From NCBI RefSeq assembly GCF_900105835.1, contig NZ_LT629783.1, forward strand, positions 5,008,205-5,072,204: a stretch of DNA of 64,000 nucleotides. The letters are read 5' to 3'. This DNA is from Pseudomonas fragi. GTDB lineage: Bacteria > Pseudomonadota > Gammaproteobacteria > Pseudomonadales > Pseudomonadaceae. Under the pieces are notes generated by a model. That model saw only the letters and a program-made list of their open reading frames with translations. It had not been told where the DNA came from and did not search any database. How positions within the stretch are numbered: position 1 is the stretch's first letter; every line of letters begins with the position of its first letter. Of the stretch, positions 19,046 to 28,475 are shown in pieces. A program made the position numbers and the translations under genes.

Positions 19046-20266
19046 ATGGCAGTCCGTATTTTACTGATGACTCAATGGTTTGACCCAGAGCCAACATTCA
19101 AGGGGCTGGTCTTCGCTCGTGAGTTAGTGAAACAGGGCTTTGAAGTCGAGGTGGTTACGGGCTTTCCAAATTATCCAGGCGGCAAGATCTATCCTGGATT
19201 TAAACAGAGGCTGATACAGCGAGAATTAATTGATGGTGTAAATGTCACGCGTGTTCCGCTTTATCCTAGTCATGGGCAAAGTGGTATTGGGCGTGTTATC
19301 AATTATGTGAGTTTTGCGGCATCCAGTCTTTTTTATGGTTTGTTTTTCGCCAAGCGACCTGACGTTATCTATGCGTATCACCCGCCTCTGACAGTAGGCA
19401 TAGCCGCTTCGTTTATACGTTTATTTCGTCGTGTACCGGTGGTGTATGATATTCAGGATATGTGGCCGGATACGTTGAAAGCAACCGGCATGTTTTCCAA
19501 CGAAAAACTGCTAAGCATTGTGTCTCGCGTCTGTGATTGGGTATACCGCCGGGTCGACAGGCTGGTTGTGCTGTCGCCAGGGTTCAAAGCCATTTTGATT
19601 GAACGTGGTGTGCCGGAAGCGAAAATTGAAATTATTTACAACTGGTGTGCTGAAGATCATCTGACTGCGGGTTCGGGCCCCGCTTTTTCTTTTTCCAATG
19701 CTTCTAAATTTCACATCCTGTTTGCCGGGAATATGGGCAAGGCCCAGGCGTTGGATTCTGTGTTGGAAGCTGCCGAAATTTTGCAGTCGCGGGGCAGCTC
19801 TGCCGAGTTTATCTTTCTCGGGGGAGGGGTTGAAGTTGACCGGCTCAAGAACTTGGCTGCCCAGAATTCGTTGGCCAATGTTGCTTTCTTGCCTGCTGTG
19901 CCGATGACGGAGGTAGGCCGTTATCTCCAGGCCGCGGATGCCTTGTTGGTTCACCTTAAAAAAGATCCACTGTTTGCCATTACGATTCCTTCCAAGACGC
20001 AAGCTTACATGGCGGTGGGTAAACCTTTGTTGATGGCGGTTGAAGGCGATGCTGCCGACTTGGTCAAGCAAAGCGGTTGTGGTCTGGTTGTGGAGCCCGA
20101 GAATGCAGCGTCTCTTGTGTCGGCAGTGGAGGTGCTTCTGGCGGCCAAAGATGAAGAGCGTGCCTTGATGGCTGATAAGGGGCGTGAGTTTTATCAGAGC
20201 CATTTATCCCTTCAACAGGGCGGGGTGAAATTCGCGAGGATATTTAACCAGTTGGCGAAAAAGTAA
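19046..20266 (+). CDS. WbuB-like glycosyltransferase, probable L-FucNAc transferase
   Basis: A 406-aa GT4-type transferase opening with ILLMTQWFDPEPTFKG and with VEVVTGFPNYPGGKIYPGF, both typical of the WbuB/WbjE group. The C-terminal half carries FAGNMGKAQALDSVLEA and the IPSKTQAYMAVGKPLLMAVEG nucleotide-sugar loop. Family members transfer L-FucNAc, and the gene lies directly behind the UDP-FucNAc genes and before the initiating transferase. So it probably adds FucNAc to the first lipid-linked sugar; specificity is inference. Confidence 0.82.
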   Translation: MAVRILLMTQWFDPEPTFKGLVFARELVKQGFEVEVVTGFPNYPGGKIYPGFKQRLIQRELIDGVNVTRVPLYPSHGQSGIGRVINYVSFAASSLFYGLFFAKRPDVIYAYHPPLTVGIAASFIRLFRRVPVVYDIQDMWPDTLKATGMFSNEKLLSIVSRVCDWVYRRVDRLVVLSPGFKAILIERGVPEAKIEIIYNWCAEDHLTAGSGPAFSFSNASKFHILFAGNMGKAQALDSVLEAAEILQSRGSSAEFIFLGGGVEVDRLKNLAAQNSLANVAFLPAVPMTEVGRYLQAADALLVHLKKDPLFAITIPSKTQAYMAVGKPLLMAVEGDAADLVKQSGCGLVVEPENAASLVSAVEVLLAAKDEERALMADKGREFYQSHLSLQQGGVKFARIFNQLAKK

Positions 20267-20322
20267 TTTTTTCTCGATTATCAAACCATAGCCGAAGGTT
20301 GGGCGTGGTGCGGGTGAGGTTT

Positions 20323-21549
20323 ATGCTCAAACGTCTTTTTGACATTGTTGTATCTTTTGTTGCACTGGTTGTGTTGTCCCCGGTTGTTCTTTTTGTGGCC
20401 TGGAAAGTTAGAAAACACTTGGGCTCGCCGGTTATTTTTCGGCAAGTGCGTCCAGGTCTGTATGGCAAACCATTTGAGATGCTTAAATTCAGAAGCATGC
20501 GTGATGCCCTGGATAAGGCAGGTAACCCACTCCCTGATAATCAACGAATGACAGGGTTCGGCAGCTTTTTACGCTCCAGCAGCCTGGACGAATTGCCTGG
20601 CCTCTGGAATGTATTGAAAGGTGAGATGAGTCTGGTTGGCCCCCGGCCATTGTTGATGGAGTATTTGCCGCTCTACAGTGCTGAACAATCACGTCGTCAT
20701 GATGTAAAACCGGGAATCACAGGCTGGGCACAAGTCAATGGTCGTAATGCAATCAGTTGGGAACAGAAGTTTCAGTACGATATTTGGTATGTTGACCATC
20801 AGTCATTTTGGCTGGACCTGAAGATCCTTGCCCTGACTGTGAAGAAAGTTTTTGTTCGTGAAGGGATAAGTGCTGAGGGTGAGGTCACCATGCCAAGGTT
20901 TCTGGGTGATGCGCCAACACGCAAGCTCGCTATTCTGGGGGCGGGTGGGCACGCAAAGGTGGTTGCCGACACTGCTGAATGCTGTGGCTGGAAGAATATA
21001 GAGATTTTTGATGACAGTTGGCCCTCGGTTTGCCTCACAGGCGATTGGTCAGTTGTGGGTGATACGCAGGTACTACTGTCGCGTTTGCAGGAGTTTTCTG
21101 GCGTGGTAGTTGCGATCGGCAATAATGAAGTCCGGACTGCAAAGATTGAATTATTGATCCGCCACGGTGGGCCTCTTGTAACCCTGATCCACCCTTCAGC
21201 GACGATCAGTCGATACGCCAAGCTCGGGGCTGGGGTAGTAGCTTTTGCAGGGGTTGTTGTGAATGCCGGAGTTACGATTGGCGATGGAGCCATTTTGAAT
21301 ACGGGTTGCAGTATTGATCACGATTGTATTTTGGATGTTTGTGTACATGTCAGTCCAGGCGCAAGGATAGCTGGGGCCGTACGTATTGGCCGGTTGAGTT
21401 GGGTCGGGATTGGTGCCAGCGTCAGGCAAACAATCAATATTGGCGCGCATGTCACAGTGGGTGCCGGCGCTGCCGTGGTTAACGATATTGCTGATGGTGT
21501 GACAGTTGTCGGTGTACCCGCTAAAGTCCTGCCTGGCCATAAATTTTAG
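20323..21549 (+). CDS. PglC-PglD-type fusion: initiating sugar-phosphate transferase plus sugar N-acetyltransferase
   Basis: A 408-aa two-domain protein. Residues 1-~195 are a small phosphoglycosyltransferase: membrane-entering N terminus (KRLFDIVVSFVAL), SPVIFRQVRPG, LKFRSM, SSLDELPGLWNVLKGEMSLVGPRP with the Asp-Glu pair, and WAQVNGRN. Residues ~205-408 are a PglD-like acetyltransferase: LAILGAGGHAKVVADT nucleotide domain, then left-handed beta-helix hexapeptides with SIDHDC (catalytic His) and VVGVPAKVLPG. The domain order matches Neisseria PglB. The product would be undecaprenyl-PP-diNAcBac. ATG 20323 is chosen (GGGTGAGG 4 bp before) over GTG 20299. Confidence 0.87.
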   Translation: MLKRLFDIVVSFVALVVLSPVVLFVAWKVRKHLGSPVIFRQVRPGLYGKPFEMLKFRSMRDALDKAGNPLPDNQRMTGFGSFLRSSSLDELPGLWNVLKGEMSLVGPRPLLMEYLPLYSAEQSRRHDVKPGITGWAQVNGRNAISWEQKFQYDIWYVDHQSFWLDLKILALTVKKVFVREGISAEGEVTMPRFLGDAPTRKLAILGAGGHAKVVADTAECCGWKNIEIFDDSWPSVCLTGDWSVVGDTQVLLSRLQEFSGVVVAIGNNEVRTAKIELLIRHGGPLVTLIHPSATISRYAKLGAGVVAFAGVVVNAGVTIGDGAILNTGCSIDHDCILDVCVHVSPGARIAGAVRIGRLSWVGIGASVRQTINIGAHVTVGAGAAVVNDIADGVTVVGVPAKVLPGHKF

Positions 21550-21630
21550 AAGTGCTTTTCACCGCTGTTTATGACATCCCGGACGTGCGCGGGTTGACGT
21601 TTGCAACATTCAAATCAAGAGAACTGAATT

Positions 21631-22809
21631 GTGCTGAATACTCCATTTTCTCCCTGGCCCTCTTTCACTGAAGAAGAAGCCAATGCTGCACGCGATGTCA
21701 TCTTGTCGAACAAGGTCAATTACTGGACTGGCCAGGAAACGCGCTCGTTCGAGAAAGAATTTGCCGCATGGTCAGGTACCGAATATGCCGTAGCTCTGGC
21801 CAATGGCACAGTGGCGCTGGACTTGGCATTGAAAGCACTTGGCATTGGTGCCGGGGATGAAGTGATTGTTACGTCACGCACCTTTCTGGCGTCTGTCTCC
21901 AGTATTGTCAATGCGGGTGCGATCCCGGTTTTCGCCGATGTCGATCTTGATTCGCAGAATTTCACGGCAGACACCATCCGGTCGGTTTTGACCCCCCGCA
22001 CCAAGGCACTGATCTGTGTTCACCTGGCAGGCTGGCCCTGTGACATGGACCCGATCATGGCCCTGGCCAATGAACATGGCCTGAAAGTGATCGAGGATTG
22101 CGCCCAGGCTCACGGCGCTTATTACAAAGGTCGTCCGGTCGGCTCCATTGGTCATATCGGCGCCTGGTCGTTCTGCCAGGACAAGATCATGACCACTGGC
22201 GGTGAAGGCGGCATGGTCACCACCAATGATCGCCAGCTATGGGCAGACATGTGGGCTTACAAGGATCATGGCAAAAGCTGGGAAGCGGTTTACGAGCGTG
22301 AACACGCACCTGGTTTTCGCTGGCTGCATGAAAGCTTCGGGACCAACTGGCGGATGCTTGAAGTGCAGGCGGTGATCGGCCGGATTCAGCTGCGTCGCAT
22401 GCAGGACTGGCATCGTGCGCGTCTCGACAATGCCCTGGCCATCTGGACTGCTGCCCGGCTACTGCCTGCGCTACGTGTTCCCGACTTGCCAGACGATGAA
22501 GTTCATGCAGCCTACAAGTGCTATGTTTTTGTTCGCCCGCAATGCCTGAAGCCGGATTGGTCCCGCGATCGCATTCTCAATGAGATTATCGCCCGGGGCG
22601 TGCCAGCTTTCTCTGGCTCTTGTTCCGAGGTCTATCTGGAGAAGGCGTTCGACAACACCGACTGGCGCCCGGCGCAACGTCTGGCCAATGCCAGGGAGCT
22701 GGGGGAGACGAGTATGATGTTTATGGTTCACCCAACCTTGACCGGTGAAGAGATCGGCTTGACCTGCAGGGTGATCAGTGATGTTGTTCAGCAAGCCTCG
22801 TTGCCGTGA
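21631..22809 (+). CDS. DegT/DnrJ/EryC1 sugar aminotransferase (PglE-like)
   Basis: A 392-aa PLP enzyme of the sugar aminotransferase family: ALANGTVALDLALKALGIGAGDEVIV, EDCAQAHGAYYKG, and WSFCQDKIMTTGGEGGM containing the internal-aldimine lysine. Lying between the PglC-PglD fusion and the WbpM/PglF-like dehydratase, it most likely aminates C4 of UDP-4-keto-6-deoxy-GlcNAc to give the substrate for the acetyltransferase domain upstream. The GTG start has GAGAACTGAATT before it. Other 4- or 3-amino sugars remain possible. Confidence 0.86.
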   Translation: MLNTPFSPWPSFTEEEANAARDVILSNKVNYWTGQETRSFEKEFAAWSGTEYAVALANGTVALDLALKALGIGAGDEVIVTSRTFLASVSSIVNAGAIPVFADVDLDSQNFTADTIRSVLTPRTKALICVHLAGWPCDMDPIMALANEHGLKVIEDCAQAHGAYYKGRPVGSIGHIGAWSFCQDKIMTTGGEGGMVTTNDRQLWADMWAYKDHGKSWEAVYEREHAPGFRWLHESFGTNWRMLEVQAVIGRIQLRRMQDWHRARLDNALAIWTAARLLPALRVPDLPDDEVHAAYKCYVFVRPQCLKPDWSRDRILNEIIARGVPAFSGSCSEVYLEKAFDNTDWRPAQRLANARELGETSMMFMVHPTLTGEEIGLTCRVISDVVQQASLP

Positions 22810-22894
22810 GGTGTAACCTTGCGGCAAAGGGAAGGGGCATGGCTGTTGCAGTGCGTTGATGGTTTTTTAGGGCAGTAAAGGTGTTCAGGGGTTT

Positions 22895-24892
22895 ATGGAT
22901 AAAATTCGAGCGTATTTACTCAACCTTTCGCGGCGACAAAAACGCGTTATACAGGTCAGCACCGATGTAGTGCTCGTCTGGATAGCGCTGTGGCTTGCCT
23001 TCGTTGTGCGCCTGGGGATTGACGAAATGGTCAATCCTTTCAAGGTACACTTCTGGCTGTTTGTCGTTGCCCCGGTTGTCGCCATCCCTTTTTTTATCCG
23101 TTTCGGCATGTACCGCGCCGTCATGCGTTATTTCGGCAACGATGCGCTGATTGCCATCATCAAGGCGGTCAGTCTGTCGTCGCTGGTCCTGGCCGTGGTG
23201 ATGTATTGGTACAGCACCCCTGAAAATGCCGTGCCGCGCTCGATAATCTTCAACTACTGGTGGCTGAGCCTGATCCTGCTTGGTGGCTTGCGCCTGGCCA
23301 TGCGTCAATACTTCCTTGGCGACTGGTTTGCGGCTGTCCAGCATGTACCGTTTACCAATCGCGATGACGGCCTGCCGCGGGTGGCCATCTACGGGGCCGG
23401 TGCCGCAGGCAACCAACTGGTAGCCGCCTTGCGCATGGGGCGCGCCATGCGGCCCGTTGCGTTTATCGACGATGATGAAAGTATTGCAGATCGCATCATC
23501 TCTGGCTTGCAGGTTTACAAGCCTGAACATATTCAGCAAATGATCGAACGCACGGGCGCCCAGGAGCTGCTGCTGGCCGTCCCTTCTTCGTCCAGGGCCC
23601 GTCGCCGCGAGATTCTGGGCTTGCTCGAGGGGTTCCCTCTGCATGTGCGCAGTGTTCCCGGTTTTATGGATCTGGCCAGTGGCCGGGTCAAGGTTGACGA
23701 TATCCAGGAAGTGGATATTGCCGATTTGCTGGGCCGCGACCCGGTACCTGCGCAAGGCGAGCTGCAGGAGCGTTGCATCAAGGGTCAGTGTGTCATGGTC
23801 ACAGGGGCTGGCGGCTCGATCGGTTCGGAGTTGTGCCGGCAGATCCTGGCGTTGAAGCCAACCACGCTGCTGCTGTTCGAGCACAGCGAGTTCAACCTGT
23901 ACAGCATTTTTGGCGAGCTGGAGCGCCGGGTCAGCCTGGAATCGCTGTCGGTGAAAGTACTGCCGATCCTGGGTTCTGTGCGTTACCCGCACAAGTTGCT
24001 GGATGTGATGAAGACCTGGCATGTCGATACGGTGTATCACGCTGCAGCCTATAAACATGTGCCAATGGTTGAGCACAATATTGCCGAAGGTGTACTGAAC
24101 AACGTTATCGGTACGCTAAACACCGCTCAGGCGGCCCTGCAGTCGGGTGTATCGAACTTCGTTTTGATCTCCACTGACAAGGCTGTGCGCCCGACTAATG
24201 TGATGGGCAGTACCAAGCGCCTTGCCGAAATGACCCTGCAAGCACTCAGTCGTGAAGTGGCGCCTGTGCTGTTCGGTGATTCGGCCAATGTGTCACGGGT
24301 GAATAAAACCCGTTTTACTATGGTGCGTTTTGGCAATGTGCTGGGCTCTTCCGGGTCGGTGATCCCGCTGTTTCACAAGCAGATCAAGGCCGGCGGCCCG
24401 CTGACCGTGACTCACCCGAAGATTACCCGCTACTTCATGACTATCCCGGAAGCCGCTCAACTGGTGATTCAGGCCGGTTCAATGGGGCAGGGGGGGGATG
24501 TATTTGTTCTTGATATGGGTGAGCCGGTGCGCATTGTCGAACTGGCCGAGAAAATGATCCATCTGTCTGGCTTTAGCGTGCGCTCGGACAAAAATCTGCA
24601 TGGTGATATTGAGATCGAGTTCACCGGCTTGCGCCCTGGCGAAAAGCTTTACGAAGAGTTGCTGATTGGCGACAACGTAGTCGCGACCCGACACCCCATG
24701 ATCATGTGTGCCAACGAGGACATGTTGCCTTGGGATGAACTCAAGCAGCGATTGTCGCAATTGCTTGAAGCGGTTGATCAGGATGACTATGTGCGCGTGC
24801 GCCAGTTGTTGCGTGAGACGGTCAGCGGTTATGCCCCCGAGGGTGAGATTGTTGACTGGATTCACCAGCAGCGCCGTGTCGAGCCATCCTGA
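22895..24892 (+). CDS. wbpM: Membrane UDP-GlcNAc 4,6-dehydratase (WbpM/PglF type)
   Basis: A 665-aa protein: about four membrane segments in the first ~150 residues, a first Rossmann-like domain (VAIYGAGAAGNQLV), then the catalytic SDR domain with VMVTGAGGSIGSELCRQIL and STDKAVRPTNVMGSTKR, where Met replaces the usual Tyr. WbpM homologues make UDP-4-keto-6-deoxy-GlcNAc for QuiNAc/FucNAc/bacillosamine. It closes the O-antigen locus, as wbpM does in other pseudomonads. Together with the PglE-like and PglD-like proteins it completes a predicted UDP-diNAcBac pathway. Confidence 0.93.
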   Translation: MDKIRAYLLNLSRRQKRVIQVSTDVVLVWIALWLAFVVRLGIDEMVNPFKVHFWLFVVAPVVAIPFFIRFGMYRAVMRYFGNDALIAIIKAVSLSSLVLAVVMYWYSTPENAVPRSIIFNYWWLSLILLGGLRLAMRQYFLGDWFAAVQHVPFTNRDDGLPRVAIYGAGAAGNQLVAALRMGRAMRPVAFIDDDESIADRIISGLQVYKPEHIQQMIERTGAQELLLAVPSSSRARRREILGLLEGFPLHVRSVPGFMDLASGRVKVDDIQEVDIADLLGRDPVPAQGELQERCIKGQCVMVTGAGGSIGSELCRQILALKPTTLLLFEHSEFNLYSIFGELERRVSLESLSVKVLPILGSVRYPHKLLDVMKTWHVDTVYHAAAYKHVPMVEHNIAEGVLNNVIGTLNTAQAALQSGVSNFVLISTDKAVRPTNVMGSTKRLAEMTLQALSREVAPVLFGDSANVSRVNKTRFTMVRFGNVLGSSGSVIPLFHKQIKAGGPLTVTHPKITRYFMTIPEAAQLVIQAGSMGQGGDVFVLDMGEPVRIVELAEKMIHLSGFSVRSDKNLHGDIEIEFTGLRPGEKLYEELLIGDNVVATRHPMIMCANEDMLPWDELKQRLSQLLEAVDQDDYVRVRQLLRETVSGYAPEGEIVDWIHQQRRVEPS

Positions 24893-25002
24893 TTACATAC
24901 CCTGCAATGCTCTGGTTTTTGACACTCTTTAACCATCGCCTAAGTTTGAAATACAGCTCAGGAAAGCTGTTTTCAACTTAACGATGTTATGGAGTGTCAA
25001 TT

Positions 25003-25332
25003 ATGCGTACCGCTTTTCTCTCTTCGATGTTTTTTGCCCTGATGGTGGGCATTACCGGTGTGGCCCATGCCACGCCGGCGGCAGGTGCTGTTGAGCCGGT
25101 GGTTGCTATGCAAGCAATGTCGGATGCCAAGGTGGTAACGATAAACATCAACACCGCAGATGAGGCGACCCTGCAGCGTGAACTCTCTGGCGTAGGCCCT
25201 GTTAAAGCCCGGGCGATCGTGGCTTACCGCGAAGCCAATGGTGACTTTGTTTCAATCGATGAGTTGCTTGAGGTCAAAGGCATAGGCAAGGTTATTTTCG
25301 ACAGAAATCGCGACAAACTTGCGGTCAACTGA
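25003..25332 (+). CDS. ComEA-like helix-hairpin-helix DNA-binding protein, exported
   Basis: A 109-aa protein with a signal peptide (hydrophobic residues ~5-22, AHA-T cleavage region) and one helix-hairpin-helix domain of ComEA type (ININTADEATLQRELSGVGPVKARAIVAYRE...ELLEVKGIGKVIF). Family members bind double-stranded DNA in the periplasm, for uptake in competent bacteria; in Pseudomonas these short proteins sit after wbpM, and their role is not firmly known. ATG 25003 is chosen over GTG 24994 because TATGGAG is 8 bp before it. Confidence 0.88.
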   Translation: MRTAFLSSMFFALMVGITGVAHATPAAGAVEPVVAMQAMSDAKVVTININTADEATLQRELSGVGPVKARAIVAYREANGDFVSIDELLEVKGIGKVIFDRNRDKLAVN

Positions 25333-25351
25333 ACGCCGGGCTACTGAACGG

Positions 25352-25378
25352 AAAAAGCCAGTCAATGACTGGCTTTTT
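25352..25378 (+). terminator. Rho-independent terminator after the ComEA-like gene
   Basis: AAAAAGCCAGT (25352-25362) pairs with ACTGGCTTTTT (25368-25378), loop CAATG, ending in a T-run. The A-rich 5' arm lets it work in both directions, so it also serves the convergent TetR gene. Confidence 0.9.
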
Positions 25379-25397
25379 TGTGGCTGGCTGTAAGCGT

Positions 25398-25961
25398 TCA
25401 GGCAGGTGGGACAGACTGCTTCAAGGCACTGCGTGTGACGTCGAAAATCTTGTGTTTCAGCGCGTCACTCTCTGCACCGCGGGCGAGAACCAATGCGCCG
25501 ACCAGGGTGGCGAAGATCACGATGCTCTTGTCTTCGCTGTCAGCCCCTTGCAGGGTGGCTTGTATCTGTTTGAGCCTGGCGTCGATAACATGGTCGGTGG
25601 TAGCACTGGCCTGGCCCTGCTGGGCCATCTCCACGGACATGGTCGGCAACGGGCAGCCTTCATGGGGTGAGGTCAGGTGCCATTCAGACAAGTAAGCATC
25701 GATAAAGGCATGCAGCGGCTGGGGCTGGCTGAAGAGTTCGGCGCAGATACCGTCAACCTGGCTGGCGGCGTGCTGCAAGGCTTTTTCTACCAGATCGTTT
25801 TTGGATGAAAAGTGGGCATAGAACCCCCCGTGAGTAAGGCCCAGTGATTTCATCAGGGGCTGCAGGCCTGTTGCACCAATACCGTCTCGTCGAAAGAGTC
25901 CGGATGCTTCTCTGACGATGCGCTGATGGGTTTGGGCTTTATGATCGTGTGAGTAGCGCAT
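25398..25961 (-). CDS. TetR/AcrR family transcriptional regulator
   Basis: A 187-aa regulator. The N-terminal HTH (IVREASGLFRRDGIGATGLQPLMKSLGLTHGGFYAHFSSK region, residues ~14-55) is clear; the C-terminal ligand domain has the GCPLPTMSVEMA segment seen in TetR_C groups that sense organic electrophiles. The frame continues 58 codons upstream, but that part is not like the family. ATG 25961 gives normal length. The target is unknown: the upstream DUF2897-like gene faces the same way, and no oxidoreductase is directly beside it. Confidence 0.85.
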   Translation of the reverse strand: MRYSHDHKAQTHQRIVREASGLFRRDGIGATGLQPLMKSLGLTHGGFYAHFSSKNDLVEKALQHAASQVDGICAELFSQPQPLHAFIDAYLSEWHLTSPHEGCPLPTMSVEMAQQGQASATTDHVIDARLKQIQATLQGADSEDKSIVIFATLVGALVLARGAESDALKHKIFDVTRSALKQSVPPA

Positions 25962-26097
25962 GGCAGGTGTCTCTTTATGCAATGGACCATCATAGCGTCG
26001 ACTTTCAAGCAGATGCAGTGGTAAATCGTGCAACTGCTTGTAGGTTTTTCCCACTGATGCTGATTCCTTGAAATGCAGGCCCTGACCGTTTATCTGG

Positions 26098-26265
26098 TTA
26101 CCCGTCCTTTGATTCTTTGGCGTCCATTTCGGCATTGCGTTCGGCTACGCGTTTGCGTTGCTCATCGGTCAGTTCAACTTTGTTGGCGGTGTCACGCAGG
26201 GTCATCAGGGCGCCGAGGATGGCACCAATGGCGACGACGATAATTAACCAGGCATACCAAGGCAT
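26098..26265 (-). CDS. DUF2897-like 55-aa membrane-anchored protein
   Basis: A short gene reading MPWYAWLIIVVAIGAILG..., one membrane segment at residues 3-22, then a charged cytoplasmic tail (ELTDEQRKRVAERNAEMDAKE). This matches the small DUF2897 proteins of pseudomonads as I recall them; function unknown. The start has GGAGAACACTCT upstream (SD GGAG). It is oriented like the TetR gene 136 bp further on. Confidence 0.8.
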   Translation of the reverse strand: MPWYAWLIIVVAIGAILGALMTLRDTANKVELTDEQRKRVAERNAEMDAKESKDG

Positions 26266-26492
26266 AGAGTGTTCTCCGTGTTTAATGCCGTACAGGGCTG
26301 GGTTGCAGTGTGCGGCGATTTATCCTGTTAAGTGAGTAAGTGTTCGATGCTTTCAGTGTAGGCCGGTTATTCGCGCGTGTGCGGGATAACCTTGGTTATG
26401 ACTAAAAACGTGAATTTGCGATCATCGGGTGCCGGTCAGCGGCTGGTTCCGCTACAATGCGCGCCGATTTCGACCAGCCTGAGAACCCGCTA

Positions 26493-27191
26493 ATGTCCGA
26501 CTGCCAGACTCCTATTATCGTCGCCCTGGATTTCCCAACGCGTGACGCCGCATTGAAACTGGCTGATCAATTGGACCCCAAGCTGTGCCGCGTCAAGGTG
26601 GGCAAAGAGCTGTTCACCAGCTGTGCTTCGGAAATTGTCGGCACTTTGCGTGACAAGGGTTTTGAAGTGTTCCTGGACCTGAAGTTCCACGATATCCCCA
26701 ATACCACGGCAATGGCGGTCAAGGCCGCTGCCGAAATGGGCGTATGGATGGTGAACGTTCACTGTTCCGGCGGCTTGCGCATGATGGCCGCTTGCCGTGA
26801 AGTGCTCGACAAGCGTACCGGCCCGCAGCCGTTGTTGATTGGCGTGACCGTGCTGACCAGCATGGAGCGCGAAGACCTGGCCGGTATCGGTCTGGATATC
26901 GAGCCTCAGGAGCAGGTGCTGCGCCTGGCAGCCTTGGCCGAAAAGGCCGGAATGGACGGCCTGGTGTGTTCGGCTCTGGAAGCGCAAGCGCTGAAAGCTG
27001 CGCACCCGAGCCTGCAGTTGGTGACGCCGGGGATTCGTCCTGCGGGCAGTGCGCAGGATGATCAACGCCGTATCCTGACCCCTCGCCAGGCACTGGATGC
27101 CGGTTCTGACTATCTGGTGATCGGTCGCCCGATCAGTCAGGCAGCCGACCCTGCCAAGGCACTCGCTGCTGTGGTCGCTGAACTGGCTTAA
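26493..27191 (+). CDS. pyrF: Orotidine 5'-phosphate decarboxylase
   Basis: A 232-aa TIM-barrel enzyme: IIVALDF near the start, the catalytic [10 protein letters not shown] motif at residues ~60-70, and TPGIRP toward the C terminus. It decarboxylates OMP to UMP, the last step of de novo pyrimidine synthesis. ATG 26493 is chosen over the upstream in-frame start; the protein then begins directly before the first strand. It stands alone and is followed by a REP element. Confidence 0.96.
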   Translation: MSDCQTPIIVALDFPTRDAALKLADQLDPKLCRVKVGKELFTSCASEIVGTLRDKGFEVFLDLKFHDIPNTTAMAVKAAAEMGVWMVNVHCSGGLRMMAACREVLDKRTGPQPLLIGVTVLTSMEREDLAGIGLDIEPQEQVLRLAALAEKAGMDGLVCSALEAQALKAAHPSLQLVTPGIRPAGSAQDDQRRILTPRQALDAGSDYLVIGRPISQAADPAKALAAVVAELA

Positions 27192-27218
27192 GGCTGTTTA
27201 CGAACGGTCTGATGCTGG

Positions 27219-27260
27219 GGGAGCGGGCTTGCGCCTGTATCGCGAGCAAGCCCGCTCCCA
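27219..27260. repeat. REP pair (short) between pyrF and convergent oxidoreductase gene
   Basis: GGGAGCGGGCTTGC (27219-27232) and its inverse GCAAGCCCGCTCCC (27246-27259) frame a 13-bp loop. This is the common fluorescens-group REP sequence. It lies between two convergent genes and may act as a shared terminator. Confidence 0.85.
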
Positions 27261-27275
27261 CCTTTATGTGGCGTG

Positions 27276-28280
27276 TCAGACCTTCAACACCAGCTTGCCG
27301 TGATTTTCCCCGCTGAACAGCTTCGCCAGGCTCTCCGGGAAGCTTTCCAGGTCTTCAACAATATGCTCCTTGCTTTTCAACTGGCCCTTGAGCAGCCAGC
27401 CCGCCATCTCCTGCCCGGCCGCGGCATAGCGATCGGCGTAGTCCATCACCACAAAGCCTTCCATACGCGCGCGATTGACCAGCAGTGACAAGTAGTTGGC
27501 CGGGCCTTTCACGGCTTCCTTGTTGTTGTACTGGCTGATGGCGCCGCAGATGATGACCCGCGCCTTGAAATTCAGGCGGCTGAGGACTGCATCGAGAATA
27601 TCGCCGCCCACATTGTCGAAAAACACATCAACGCCTTTAGGGCATTCGCGTTTGAGGCCTGCGAGTACATCTTCGCTCTTGTAGTCGATGGTGCCGTCGA
27701 AGCCAAACTCCTCGACCAGTCGCGCGCATTTTTCCTCGCCACCGGCGATGCCCACTACGCGGCAGCCCTTCAACTTGGCAATTTGCCCGGCAATGCTGCC
27801 AACAGCCCCCGCTGCGCCGGAGATCACCACGGTGTCTCCTGCTTTGGGTGCGCCGACATCCAGCAATGCGAAGTAGGCGGTCATGCCGGTCATGCCCAGT
27901 GCGGACAAATACACCGGCAGCGGTACCAGTTTCGGGTCGACCTTGTAGAAACCCCGTGGTTCGCCTGTGAAGTAATCCTGCACGCCCAGGGCACCGTTGA
28001 CGTAATCCCCGACGGCAAAGCCCGGGTGTGCCGAGGCGATGACCTTGCCCACACCGAGGGCGCGCATCACATCGCCCAGCGCAACCGGCGGTATATAGGA
28101 CTTGCCCTCGTTCATCCAGCCACGCATGGCCGGGTCAAGGGACAGGTATTCGTTTTTGACCAGGATCTGCCCCTTCTCGGGCTGTACCACGGGCACTCGC
28201 TGGAAGGTGAAGGTGTCGCGGGTTGCTGCACCGACTGGACGTTTGGAGAGCAGGAATTGGCGGTTTGTCTGGTCAGTCAT
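27276..28280 (-). CDS. NADP-dependent medium-chain oxidoreductase (CurA-like)
   Basis: A 334-aa MDR-superfamily enzyme without structural-zinc cysteines: N-terminal substrate half with EYLSLDPAMRGWM, then the NADP-binding VISGAAGAVGSIAGQIAKLKG and GIAGGEEKC. This group (leukotriene B4 12-hydroxydehydrogenase/curcumin reductase type) reduces alpha,beta-unsaturated ketones and aldehydes. The natural substrate here is not evident. It is divergent from the SDR gene at 28476 across a 195-bp intergenic region. Confidence 0.88.
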   Translation of the reverse strand: MTDQTNRQFLLSKRPVGAATRDTFTFQRVPVVQPEKGQILVKNEYLSLDPAMRGWMNEGKSYIPPVALGDVMRALGVGKVIASAHPGFAVGDYVNGALGVQDYFTGEPRGFYKVDPKLVPLPVYLSALGMTGMTAYFALLDVGAPKAGDTVVISGAAGAVGSIAGQIAKLKGCRVVGIAGGEEKCARLVEEFGFDGTIDYKSEDVLAGLKRECPKGVDVFFDNVGGDILDAVLSRLNFKARVIICGAISQYNNKEAVKGPANYLSLLVNRARMEGFVVMDYADRYAAAGQEMAGWLLKGQLKSKEHIVEDLESFPESLAKLFSGENHGKLVLKV

Positions 28281-28475
28281 TGCTATAACTCATTGGAGAT
28301 TGATCACTGTTGATAGACCTTCTCAAGCCACAGGGCAAGTGAATGCGCGTTTACGAATAGGTTTTTATCAGTGGCGGTGATGGTGGTAGGCAGGCTTTTA
28401 TCACTCGGATAAATAAGCGGATGACCGTGCCTGAATGTTTCGGGGCACCGATGCACTCTGCTGAGGATTACACCA

